Source: Planctomycetota bacterium (GTDB lineage: Bacteria > Planctomycetota > Brocadiia > JAJRTI01). From it: a stretch of DNA of 7,155 bases. Below are positions 1 to 6,769 of the stretch, one piece after another; position 1 is the stretch's first letter, and every line of letters begins with the position of its first letter. The notes beneath the pieces are model-generated. The model was not told the origin of the DNA and ran no database searches. It was given only the letters and a program-made list of their open reading frames with translations. The position numbers and the translations under genes are program-made. The DNA is taken from NCBI GenBank assembly GCA_024278415.1, contig JAJRTI010000446.1:1-7155 (forward strand), given 5' to 3'.

Positions 1-1280
1 GCCGCGCCGAGCGCGGCGCATTCGGGGCAGAAGCCACTCTTGAACGGGCACCGAGCCCCCAAGGGGCACTCGCCGCCAGCCGCGGCGTCGCAAAGCGGGT
101 CGTTGCAGTGGAGCGGTTTCCCGCAGCCTCGGCACCGGGAGTATTGCTTTTGCTTGCCGAGTTGCTTCTGAAGCTTCGCCACCTGCGCGAGGGCTTGCTC
201 CATGTTCTGCATCTGCTTGAGCATTTCTTGCAGCTCTTCCATCTTCATGCCGGCATCAGCCAGCTTCTGCGCGGCCTTGGCCACGTCTTCCGCGGTGAGT
301 TGTTGTGCGGCCTGCTTGAGCGCCTTGGCCAGTTCGGGGTTCGTCTTCTGGAGCGCGTCGGCCATGTCCTTCAGTTCCTGCTTCAGTTGCTCCAGCTTCT
401 TGCTGTCGAGTTTGCCTTCGTTGAGCTTCTGGGCCAGGTCCTTGAGCTGCTCGGCCGCGTCCTTCAGATCGTCCTTGTTCATGGCCTCCGCGATCTTCTT
501 GGCGATCTTGAGCCGGCGTTCGAGTGCGCGCGGGAGCTTGGGCGCGGCCTGCTTGCCCAGGTTCTTGCGCCGGCGCTCGAGCGCGTCCGCGAGCTTCGAC
601 AGCTTCGCCATGGCCTTCGGTTTGGTCATGCCGGGGATCTTCAGCTCCTCAGCGATCTGGTCGAACTCCTGTTCGATCTTCTCCAGCTCGCGGTCCTTGC
701 CCGTCGAGCCCTTCACCACTTTCCGCTTCAACTCGGCCAGCTTCGCGGCCTGCTGGGCCAGGAGCGCCTCCCGGTCCTTGCGTTCGCGGATCGCGGCCTT
801 GCGGTTCCACGGATCGATGTCGGGCAACGCGAAGTGGACGACCAGCAACGCGACGATGGGGATGGCCAGGTAGCGCCCCTCCCAGGGCCATTCGAAGGGG
901 AAGTGCCGCCGCACGTCGACCGCGCCCGCGCGGGCCTGCGCATCGCGCTGCACCGCCTGCACAATCGGGTCGCTCTCAGCCCGATCTGCGAGCGTGAGCG
1001 CGGTGGACAGGCGCTCTGCGAGACCAACTCGGAGATCCGCCTCGACCGCGGCCTGCTCGATCGTCGGCCTGGCAAAGTGCGCGCAGGCGCCGGCCGCGAG
1101 CGCCGCGGCCGCTATGGCCCACAGCGTCAGCGGCAGCGGGTCCACGTCGAACGGGAAAAACTTCAGCCCCAGGATCGCCACTGCCCCCGCGCACGCGGCG
1201 TAGAAGGCCCCCCGCAATGCGAACCGACTCGCGGTCTGAGCCAAGAGCCGGCGCTGGACCTGCTTGAGCGTCCTATGCAT
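1..1280 (-). CDS. Partial three-TM membrane protein with long coiled coil and Cys-rich segment (DUF4175-like)
   Basis: The frame opens at an ATG (1280-1278) and stays open to the window edge, giving 426 codons without a stop, so the C-terminus is missing. A GGAGG Shine-Dalgarno (1287-1291) lies 6 nt upstream of the ATG. Hydrophobic segments are at about residues 21-42, 49-69 and 137-152. Between TM2 and TM3 is a helical stretch with the motif AERLSTALTLADRAE (88-102). I associate this motif with planctomycete membrane proteins resembling the DUF4175 family, often found near MoxR/DUF58/Bat-type genes; that is recall, not a search. Residues about 160-378 are almost entirely charged, Lys/Glu/Gln/Leu-rich helix, a predicted coiled coil. 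A segment with eight Cys follows (383-421), starting and ending with CxxC pairs. The function is unknown; an envelope scaffold or sensor role is a guess. It lies downstream of the FAH gene on the same strand, 125 nt away. Automatic annotation could mislabel it as SMC-like because of the coiled coil. Confidence 0.85.
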   Translation of the reverse strand, partial: MHRTLKQVQRRLLAQTASRFALRGAFYAACAGAVAILGLKFFPFDVDPLPLTLWAIAAAALAAGACAHFARPTIEQAAVEADLRVGLAERLSTALTLADRAESDPIVQAVQRDAQARAGAVDVRRHFPFEWPWEGRYLAIPIVALLVVHFALPDIDPWNRKAAIRERKDREALLAQQAAKLAELKRKVVKGSTGKDRELEKIEQEFDQIAEELKIPGMTKPKAMAKLSKLADALERRRKNLGKQAAPKLPRALERRLKIAKKIAEAMNKDDLKDAAEQLKDLAQKLNEGKLDSKKLEQLKQELKDMADALQKTNPELAKALKQAAQQLTAEDVAKAAQKLADAGMKMEELQEMLKQMQNMEQALAQVAKLQKQLGKQKQYSRCRGCGKPLHCNDPLCDAAAGGECPLGARCPFKSGFCPECAALGA

Positions 1281-1284
1281 GACG

Positions 1285-1292
1285 CACCTCCC
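1285..1292 (-). promoter_or_regulatory. Ribosome binding site of the coiled-coil membrane protein
   Basis: Read on the minus strand, GGGAGGTG contains a full GGAGG core 6 nt before the ATG at 1280. This supports the chosen start and is the strongest evidence that this frame, not the long antisense frame over 108-1376, is the real gene. Confidence 0.75.
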
Positions 1293-1300
1293 GTCGTAGT

Positions 1301-1407
1301 CATTGGCCAACCGTCATTGGTCATTGGCTCGAGCGACCGCCGCCGCCGTACGCGAATGACCGTTGCCCGGCCATGAACCAATCGCCAATCGCAGATCGAC
1401 AATCCCT
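1301..1407. repeat. Degenerate heptamer (7-nt period) repeat region
   Basis: Two heptamer families sit in the short gap between the FAH gene and the membrane protein gene. At 1301-1328 there is CATTGGC, CAACCGT, CATTGGT, CATTGGC. At 1380-1407 there is AATCGCC, AATCGCA, GATCGAC, AATCCCT. A reverse-oriented AATGACC (1355-1361) can pair with GGTCATT (1319-1325), so a weak stem-loop is possible. The second array runs into the stop codon of the FAH gene (1406-1408). Its bases 1380-1405 match 4656-4681, inside the propeller gene, at 23 of 26 positions in the same orientation. Heptameric tandem repeats of this general style are known from cyanobacteria and other bacteria; the assignment to a specific family is not established. 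Confidence 0.7.
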
Positions 1408-2365
1408 ACCCCTTCACCACCGGGTTCTCCAGCGCGCCGATCTTGGCAACCTCGACCCGGCACACGTCGCCGGGCTTGAGGAACACCGGCGGCTTGCGCG
1501 CGAAGCCGACTCCGCCGGGCGTGCCGGTGGAGATTACGTCGCCCGGCTCAAGCGTGCAGACCTTGGAGAGGTAGGCGATGATGGCGGGGATATCGAAGAT
1601 AAGGTGTTTCGTGTTCGACTTCTGCATGACCTTGCCGTTGAGCCGGAAGGTCACGTCGAGCGCGTGGGGGTTCTTGATCTCGTCCTTCGTCACCAGGCCG
1701 GGCCCCATGGGGCAGAAGGTGTCGAACGACTTGCCCAGCAGCCATTGGCCCCCCGCCTTCTCGAGTTGGTAGTGGCGCTCGCTCACGTCGTGGAGGCAGG
1801 TGTATCCGGCCACGTAGTCCATCGCGTCCTTGGCCTTGATCTCCCGTCCCTCTTTGCCGATCACGACCGCGAGTTCGGCCTCGTAGTCGACTTTCTTCGT
1901 GGCTTTGGTGAGCACGATGGGCTCGCCGTGGGCAATAACCGACGTGGCCATCTTGGAGAAGACCACCGGGTCGGCAGGGATCGGAATCTGGCTCTCTTCC
2001 GCGTGGTCGCGGTAGTTCAGCCCCAGGCACAGCACCTTGCCCGGGCGCGGCACGGGCGCGGTCAATTCAGGCAGCAGGCCCTCCCAACTGAGCAAGATGC
2101 CCTCCGCAGCCAGTTCCGACTCACACTTCTTGCGCATGCGCTTGACGAACGCGACGCACTTCTTCACCGCGTCCATGCTCTCCTCGCCGCCTTCGAGCAA
2201 CTCGATCATATCGGGTGGGCAAAGCGCGTCGGCCACCGCGTCGGCGCGGGGGGTGCCGGCGCGGAAGATCATCGCAGCGCAGGCGCGGTTGATGTCCATG
2301 GCCGCGTCGCCCAGGCAGGCGGCCACGCGGATGTCGTCGGCGGTGCGGTAGCTGTACAGTTGCAT
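1406..2365 (-). CDS. Fumarylacetoacetate hydrolase (FAH) family protein
   Basis: This complete 319-residue protein has the usual length and architecture of the FAH/COG0179 family: a short variable N-terminal part (1-100) and the catalytic FAH domain from about 105 to the end. The family hallmarks are present: GLNYRDHAEE (115-124), the metal-binding acids E162 and E164 in VDYEAELAVVIG, D193 in the CLHDVSERHYQ segment, the GKSFDTFCPMGP stretch (211-222), and TGTPGGVG (280-287). Members bind Mg2+ or Mn2+ in the cytoplasm and hydrolyse, hydrate or decarboxylate acylpyruvates and related 2-keto acids. Candidates include 2,4-diketo-3-deoxy-sugar-acid hydrolase, acylpyruvase or an oxaloacetate-acting member; the sequence alone does not choose. 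No pathway partners are visible. The ATG at 2365 has an AGGA (2375-2378) 9 nt upstream and a strong promoter at 2426-2454. The stop is TAG. The coiled-coil membrane gene follows on the same strand. Confidence 0.95.
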   Translation of the reverse strand: MQLYSYRTADDIRVAACLGDAAMDINRACAAMIFRAGTPRADAVADALCPPDMIELLEGGEESMDAVKKCVAFVKRMRKKCESELAAEGILLSWEGLLPELTAPVPRPGKVLCLGLNYRDHAEESQIPIPADPVVFSKMATSVIAHGEPIVLTKATKKVDYEAELAVVIGKEGREIKAKDAMDYVAGYTCLHDVSERHYQLEKAGGQWLLGKSFDTFCPMGPGLVTKDEIKNPHALDVTFRLNGKVMQKSNTKHLIFDIPAIIAYLSKVCTLEPGDVISTGTPGGVGFARKPPVFLKPGDVCRVEVAKIGALENPVVKG

Positions 2366-2425
2366 CGGTGGGGATCCTTAGCTCAAGGGCGGTGCGGGGA
2401 TGCGTGCGACGCGCAGCTTGAGTAG

Positions 2426-2454
2426 ATCATAAGGTCGAGTACCGCGCGAGTCAA
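2426..2454 (-). promoter_or_regulatory. Sigma70-type promoter of the FAH gene
   Basis: On the minus strand TTGACT (2454-2449) is followed after exactly 17 nt by TATGAT (2431-2426). Each hexamer differs from consensus at one position and the spacing is optimal. Transcription would start near 2419, giving a leader of roughly 53 nt before the ATG at 2365. It is oriented toward the FAH gene and could also serve the downstream membrane protein gene. Confidence 0.75.
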
Positions 2455-2540
2455 GGATGGATGCCGGGGAGGGCATTGGCGCTGTAAGCCTGCATCATGC
2501 CGTGGGACCGATCCGGCCCGGCGTGGCCCCCGGGCGTGTG

Positions 2541-2637
2541 CCCCGAAGAGGCAACGGATATCAGCCCAAGGTTGCGAACGCAGTTCGCTACCCTGGGTGT
2601 GAGGATACGCGAGCCCAACGATCCCTGAAAGGAAACC
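2541..2637. repeat. Degenerate tripartite palindromic intergenic element
   Basis: The core is a near-perfect hairpin: left arm CCCAAGGTTGCGAAC (2565-2579), loop GCA, right arm GTTCGCTACCCTGGG (2583-2597), with 13 of 15 positions pairing. It is flanked on the left by a CCCCGAAGAGG (2541-2551) and on the right by a TCCCTGAAAGGA (2622-2633), which read as decayed mini-hairpins of the CCCC-GAAG-GGG and CCCT-GAAA-GGG type. I recall similar arrangements (an 'AGCCCAGGGTTG...CTACCCTGGGT' core with GAA-looped mini-stems) as dispersed intergenic repeats in planctomycete and related genomes, but cannot confirm this here. Only one copy is in the window. Confidence 0.55.
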
Positions 2638-2664
2638 GGAAACACCCGCGCCCCATCCCTGTCC

Positions 2665-2695
2665 CGGATGGACCGCTCCGCCGGTGGGCCATCCG
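2665..2695. repeat. Strong bulged hairpin in the divergent intergenic region
   Basis: CGGATGG (2665-2671) pairs perfectly with CCATCCG (2689-2695). Inside it ACCG (2672-2675) pairs with CGGT (2682-2685), leaving a 6-nt loop and a GGG bulge on the right arm. This makes 11 base pairs in total. It lies about 75 nt before the putative -10 element of the propeller gene. It has no U-tract, so it is not a classical terminator. Confidence 0.55.
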
Positions 2696-2765
2696 TGCGT
2701 TCCGCATCCCCGTTGGGCATGGCCCTATCGAGACTCCCCATGGCTTCCGCCGCTGATATGCTTCG

Positions 2766-2774
2766 TGCTACGAT
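2766..2774 (+). promoter_or_regulatory. Possible extended -10 promoter of the propeller gene
   Basis: TGCTACGAT is an extended -10 motif (TGN followed by TACGAT). A start near 2781 would give a leader of about 30 nt containing the ribosome site. No good -35 hexamer is visible; TTCCGC at 2745-2750 is a weak match at 18-nt spacing. Confidence 0.35.
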
Positions 2775-2794
2775 ATCTCTGTTTGGCATACCCT

Positions 2795-2803
2795 AGGAAG
2801 GAG
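2795..2803 (+). promoter_or_regulatory. Ribosome binding site of the propeller gene
   Basis: AGGAAGGAG ends 7 nt before the ATG at 2811. A second in-frame ATG at 2817 would have a 13-nt spacer, so the first ATG is preferred. Confidence 0.75.
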
Positions 2804-2810
2804 CATCTGT

Positions 2811-5465
2811 ATGCAAATGGACATAACTACTGGGAGCCGCGTCGCGGCGCTGTGCGTATGGTTCCTCTGCTCGCCTGGGGCCGCCCAGCAGCAGGAGGCC
2901 AAGGCCATCCTCAACGCGGCAGGCGTCAAGGGAGGCCTGATCGTGCACTTGGGTTGCGGCGATGGCCAGCTCACGGCCGCGCTGCGCGCCAACGACGCGT
3001 ACCTCGTCCACGGCCTGGACACGGACGCCCGCAACGTCGAGCGCGCCCGCGCCTACCTCCTCGGCCGCGGGCTCTACGGCAAGGTGGCCGTCGATCTGCT
3101 CCGAGGCGACCGGCTTCCCTACGTGGACAACCTCGTCAACCTCGTCGTGGCTGCCGACCTGGGCCGCGTGCCCATGCGCGAAGTCCTGCGCGTGCTCTCT
3201 CCCAACGGAGTCGCCTACGTCAAGCAACGCGGCCAATGGGTCAAGACCGTCAAGCCGCGGCCGGCGGACATCGACGAGTGGACCCACTACCTCCACGACG
3301 CGGACAACAACGCGGTCGCGCACGACTCCGTAGTCGGCCCGCCGCGGCGCATGCAGTGGGTCGGCAGCCCCAAGTGGTCCCGGCACCACGACCGCCTGGC
3401 GAGCCTCAGCGCGATGGTCTCCGCGGGCGGCCGGCTCTTCTACATCTTCGACGAGGGCTCGACCAAGTCCATCCTCCTGCCGTCCAAGTGGGCGCTGATC
3501 GCCCGGGACGCGTTCAACGGCACGATCCTCTGGAAGCGCGGCATCGCCAACTGGCAGACGCGGTTCTGGCCGCTCAAGAGCGGGCCGGCGCAGCTCCCCC
3601 GCCGGCTCGTGGCCACGCGGGACACCGTGTTCGCCACGCTCGGCATCGACGTGCCGGTCACGGCGCTCGATGCCGCGACCGGAGACGTGGTGCGCACGTA
3701 CGAGCAGACGAAGGGCACGGAGGAAATCCTCGTCTCCAACGGCGTGCTGTTCGTGGCCGCCGACCCGGCGCTGAACACCGACAAGTATCGCGACCCGCGC
3801 GCGGTGCGCAAGCCATGGTGGACTGGCGAGACGGTGCGGGTCATGGCGATTCGCATCGCGACCGGCGAGACGCTCTGGCAGGCCGATAGCCCCGTCGCGC
3901 CGCTCACGCTAACAGTGGACGCGAAGAGCGTCTTCTTCCACGATGGGACTCGGGCCGTGTGCTTGGATCGCACCAACGGCCGCGTGCGATGGCGATCGGC
4001 GCCGCTGCCGCTGGTGAGGCGGATCATGTCCTTCTTCGCGCCGACCCTGCTGGTGCAGGACTGCGTCGTGCTCTTCGCGGGAGGCGAGGAGTCCGGGCTC
4101 GTGAAATCCACCGGCGGCGCCACCAAGTCCGACACGCTGACCGCGCTCGACGCGGCCACAGGCAAAACGTTGTGGACGGCCCCGCACCCGCCTTCGGGCT
4201 ACAGTTCGCCCGAGGACCTGTTCGTGATCGACGGCGCGGTCTGGTATGGAGGCACGTCCAACGGCAAGCTCCCCGGCGCGGTCATCGGCAGGGAGCTGAG
4301 GACCGGAAAAGTCAGAGCGTCTTACGACTCCGCCGACGTGAAGACCTACTGGTTCCATCACCGCTGCTATCGCGGCAAAGCAACGGACCGCTACCTGCTC
4401 ACGTCGCGCACCGGCATCGAGTTCATCGACCCCAAGACCGGGCACTGGGACATCAACGACTGGACCCGAGGCGGCTGCATGTACGGGATCATGCCTGCGA
4501 ACGGCCTCGTCTATACGCCGCCCCATGACTGCGCGTGCTACCTGGAATCGAAACAGTTCGGCCTCAACGCGCTCGCGCCGGCAAGGCGCGGAAAGCAGAG
4601 AGCGGAACGCGAAGACGCCCGGCTCGTGCGCGGCCCCGCGTATGGGAAAATCGGCAATCGCCAATCGGCAATCGACAATCCTCAAGATTGGCCGACCTAT
4701 CGCCACGACGCGGCGCGCAGCGGCCGCACCCCTGCCCAGGTGGGCGCGAACCTGAAGCAAGCCTGGGCGACCGAACTCGGCGGCCGCCTGAGCGCGCCGG
4801 TGATCGCCGAAGGCAAGCTCTTCGTCGCGTCCATCGACACGCACACCGTGCACGCGCTCGACGCGCGCAGCGGCCAGCGCGTGTGGAGCTACACGGCCGG
4901 CGGCCGGGTCGACTCGCCGCCCACGATCTACCAGGGCATGGCCATCTTCGGCTGCGCAGACGGCTGGGTCTACTGCCTGCGCGCGTCCGACGGCGCGCTC
5001 CTGTGGCGCTTCCGCGCGGCGCCGCGGGATCTGCGCCTCACCGCATTCGAGCAGGTCGAATCCGTGTGGCCGGTGCACGGCAGCGTGCTCGTGCAAGACG
5101 GCGTGGTGCGCTTCGTCGCGGGCCGGTCCATGTTCCTCGACGGCGGCCTCCGCCTGCTCGCGCTCGACGCGGCGACCGGGCGCACGCGGTCGGAAATCGT
5201 GCTCAACGACCGCGACCCGTCGAACAACGAGAGCCTCCAGCAGTACGTGAAGGCGCTCAACATGCCCGTCGCTCTGCCGGACGTGTTGTCCAGCGACGGC
5301 AAGCATTTCTACATGCGCGGCCAGGCCTTCGACATGGACGGCAGCCGCCCCAGGCTCGCTCCCTACGCGGGCGACCCCGTGGGCCAGGGCTCGCAGCAGG
5401 GCGGCGAGACCGCGCACCTCTTCTGCCCCACCGGCTTCCTCGATGGCTCGTGGCTTCACCGGTAG
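2811..5465 (+). CDS. Exported methyltransferase-like / PQQ-like beta-propeller protein, part before the in-frame TAG
   Basis: 884 residues up to the in-frame TAG at 5463-5465. Residues 1-25 look like a signal peptide (Arg10, hydrophobic VAALCVWFL, then a GAA-type cleavage site). Residues 30-145 form a class I SAM-methyltransferase-like domain: VHLGCGDGQL (45-54) matches motif I, HGLDTD (67-72) the acidic strand-2 end, and EVLRVLSPNGVAYVK (124-138) the late strands. Residues about 155-590 form a PQQ-like/BamB-like propeller, with repeated blade signatures such as VTALDAATGDVV (283-294), LTALDAATGKTLW (443-455) and MAIRIATGETLW (345-356). It ends in PPHDCACY (570-577), which has a CxC pair. A repeat-derived linker (593-625) leads to a second propeller section beginning DWPTYRHDAARSG (626-638). 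Such proteins are usually annotated as BamB-like or PQQ-binding-like. PQQ catalysis is not implied, and neither ligand nor function is known. The frame continues beyond the TAG into the LamG part, so this is probably a truncated piece of a 1292-residue protein. Confidence 0.9.
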   Translation: MQMDITTGSRVAALCVWFLCSPGAAQQQEAKAILNAAGVKGGLIVHLGCGDGQLTAALRANDAYLVHGLDTDARNVERARAYLLGRGLYGKVAVDLLRGDRLPYVDNLVNLVVAADLGRVPMREVLRVLSPNGVAYVKQRGQWVKTVKPRPADIDEWTHYLHDADNNAVAHDSVVGPPRRMQWVGSPKWSRHHDRLASLSAMVSAGGRLFYIFDEGSTKSILLPSKWALIARDAFNGTILWKRGIANWQTRFWPLKSGPAQLPRRLVATRDTVFATLGIDVPVTALDAATGDVVRTYEQTKGTEEILVSNGVLFVAADPALNTDKYRDPRAVRKPWWTGETVRVMAIRIATGETLWQADSPVAPLTLTVDAKSVFFHDGTRAVCLDRTNGRVRWRSAPLPLVRRIMSFFAPTLLVQDCVVLFAGGEESGLVKSTGGATKSDTLTALDAATGKTLWTAPHPPSGYSSPEDLFVIDGAVWYGGTSNGKLPGAVIGRELRTGKVRASYDSADVKTYWFHHRCYRGKATDRYLLTSRTGIEFIDPKTGHWDINDWTRGGCMYGIMPANGLVYTPPHDCACYLESKQFGLNALAPARRGKQRAEREDARLVRGPAYGKIGNRQSAIDNPQDWPTYRHDAARSGRTPAQVGANLKQAWATELGGRLSAPVIAEGKLFVASIDTHTVHALDARSGQRVWSYTAGGRVDSPPTIYQGMAIFGCADGWVYCLRASDGALLWRFRAAPRDLRLTAFEQVESVWPVHGSVLVQDGVVRFVAGRSMFLDGGLRLLALDAATGRTRSEIVLNDRDPSNNESLQQYVKALNMPVALPDVLSSDGKHFYMRGQAFDMDGSRPRLAPYAGDPVGQGSQQGGETAHLFCPTGFLDGSWLHR
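4588..4615 (+). repeat. Heptamer array GCGGAAA-type inside the propeller gene
   Basis: Four consecutive 7-mers, GCGGAAA, GCAGAGA, GCGGAAC and GCGAAGA, encode part of a basic/acidic linker (residues about 593-602, RGKQRAERED). The linker separates the two propeller sections and has no propeller signature. Confidence 0.6.
4649..4683 (+). repeat. Heptamer array AATCGGC-type inside the propeller gene
   Basis: Consecutive 7-mers AATCGGC, AATCGCC, AATCGGC, AATCGAC and AATCCTC encode residues about 613-625 (KIGNRQSAIDNPQ), just before the second propeller section. The same repeat family occurs in the intergenic gap at 1380-1407; 4656-4681 and 1380-1405 are 23/26 identical. Confidence 0.7.
5463..5465 (+). 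other. In-frame amber (TAG) codon interrupting the propeller/LamG gene
   Basis: The codons around it read TGG CTT CAC CGG TAG TAC TGG CTC TTT GGC. The protein context before (CPTGFLDGSWLHR) and after (YWLFGRTFASGWNSYY) forms one continuous conserved-looking segment. A Ser codon TCG would become TAG by a single C-to-A change. No ribosome site precedes the downstream part, so a designed two-gene arrangement is unlikely. Confidence 0.85.
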
Positions 5466-6689
5466 TACTGGCTCTTTGGCCGCACCTTCGCAAGCGGCTG
5501 GAACTCGTACTACGTGGCCGGCAAGTTCACGCCCGCCGGCCGCATCCTCACGTTCGACGACTCCAAGGTCTTCGGCTTCGGCCGCAAGCCGCAATACTAT
5601 CGGTGGACGACGCCGCTCGAATACCAACTCTTCCGCGTGAACCGCGAGGCGCCCCAGGTCGACCTCAAGGCTCTGAAGAAGACCGGCAGCGGCGCCCAGA
5701 TCCGGATCGCAAACTCGAAGAGCCTCAACCCCGTGGGCAAGGCGCTCGCGGTCGAGGCGTGGATCAAGCCGGAGCGGCCCGCGGGTGTCGTCGTGTCCCG
5801 CGGCGGCCCGCTCCACGGGTACGCGCTCTACCTCAAGAACGGCCAGCCCTACTTCGCGATTCGCCGCGACAAGCAGATCTACCGCGCGCACGCGAAGCAG
5901 AAGATCGTCGGCAAGTGGACCCATCTGGCCGGCGTGCTGACCGCGGACAAGAAGCTTCAGGTCTACGTGAACGGCAAGCTTGCCGGCTCCGGCGAAGCGC
6001 CGGGCCTGCTCACGAAGACGCCCGACCAACCCACGGGCATTGGCGCAGACGACCGCGGCGCCGTGTCCGACTACCGGTCCCCATTCACGTTTGCCGGCCT
6101 CATCGACGAGGTGCGCATCTACCACGGCGACCTGAGCGCCGGGGAGATCGCGCAGCATGCCGCGCAGCCCACGAACCGCGACGCGAAGCAGGCCAAGCTT
6201 GTGCTCGCGTGCTCCTTCGACAAGGGCGACGCGGCCGACGAATCGGGCTGCGGGAACAACGGCGAGATCATCGGCGTGAACTTCGCCAAGGGCAAGGTGG
6301 GCCAGGCGCTCAAGTTCAAGCCGACCCGGCGCCGCGGCGCGTCGCACCATCTCGCGTACGACTGGACGCAAGACGTGCCCCTGCTCGTGCGCGGCATGAC
6401 CCTCGCCGGCGACACGCTGTTCATCGCCGGGCCTCCGGACATGCTCGACGAAGTGGCCGCGCTCCGCCGGCTCGGCGACGCGGAGGTGCAGGCGAAGATC
6501 GCGGAACAGGACGCCGCGCTGCTCGGCCAACGCGGGGGGCTGCTCATGGCCGTATCCACGGCTGACGGCGCGACGGCAAGCAGGGTGAAACTCGCGTCGC
6601 CGCCGGTGTGGGACGGCATGGCCGCCGCAAACAACCGGCTCTACCTCGCAACAATGGACGGCAAGGTGGTATGCTTGGGGGGCGAGTGA
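5466..6689 (+). pseudogene. C-terminal LamG-like and propeller-blade part of the same gene, after the TAG
   Basis: This part is in the same frame as the upstream CDS, directly after the TAG, and ends at a TGA (6687-6689); it holds 407 sense codons. The first possible start codon is a GTG at 5514, without a Shine-Dalgarno and inside conserved sequence, so independent translation is doubtful. It begins with the tail of the second propeller section (FGFGRKPQYYRWTTPLEY, codons about 921-938 of the full frame). A LamG/concanavalin-like jelly-roll follows (codons about 964-1119), recognisable by LAVEAWIKPE, GKWTHLAGVL, LQVYVNGKLAGSG and GLIDEVRIYHGDLSAGEI. A second short 'ACSFDKGDAADESGCGNNG' piece resembles the start of another LamG-type module. 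The end (GMAAANNRLYLATMDGKVVCLG) is a propeller-blade strand pattern that may close the propeller. LamG domains of this kind usually bind sugars or proteins outside the cytoplasm. No frameshift or further stop is seen, so decay, if real, is recent. Confidence 0.8.
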
Positions 6690-6769
6690 CGGGCCCGCTC
6701 GTCGTCCGTCTCCGCCCAGATCTTGACAGTATGCAAGGGGGCATTATTCGTCTCCAACGTCCGAGAACG

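Larger units (their letters stand above)
2366..2810. other. Divergent intergenic region, 445 bp, no convincing gene
   Basis: This gap separates the minus-strand FAH gene from the plus-strand propeller gene. It contains the FAH promoter, a degenerate palindromic element (about 2541-2637), a second hairpin (2665-2695) and the putative start signals of the propeller gene. Two open frames of about 100 codons on either strand cross the palindromes, lack plausible ribosome sites and look non-coding. Confidence 0.75.

Noticed and set aside
108..1376. Long plus-strand open frame (422 codons) opposite the membrane protein gene
   Set aside because: It is leucine/arginine-rich with no domain logic, has no ribosome site, and mirrors the coiled-coil gene. 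Long antisense frames are common in GC-rich coding DNA.
1373..2425. Plus-strand open frame (350 codons) opposite the FAH gene
   Set aside because: The minus strand encodes an unmistakable FAH-family enzyme with all metal-binding acids, a ribosome site and a promoter.
2451..2789. Small minus-strand open frame (112 codons) in the divergent intergenic region
   Set aside because: It spans the palindromic element and the second hairpin, overlaps the FAH promoter region, and has no ribosome site or recognisable motif.
5463..5465. Genome-wide reassignment of UAG as a sense codon
   Set aside because: The FAH gene ends at a TAG exactly where the family normally ends, so UAG appears to work as a stop here. 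One internal TAG is better explained by mutation or error.
3909..6530. Very long minus-strand open frame (873 codons) opposite the propeller/LamG gene
   Set aside because: Composition is Arg/Ala/Val/His-rich and repetitive, with no recognisable fold. It crosses both domain boundaries and the TAG of the plus-strand gene without any coding signal of its own.
4535..6565. 676-codon plus-strand open frame overlapping the propeller gene in another frame
   Set aside because: Arginine-rich low-complexity product typical of a shifted frame in GC-rich DNA. The real frame carries the blade and LamG motifs.
6723..6750. Promoter starting at TTGACA (6723-6728)
   Set aside because: At 16-18 nt spacing there is no acceptable -10 hexamer, and no gene begins downstream in the window.
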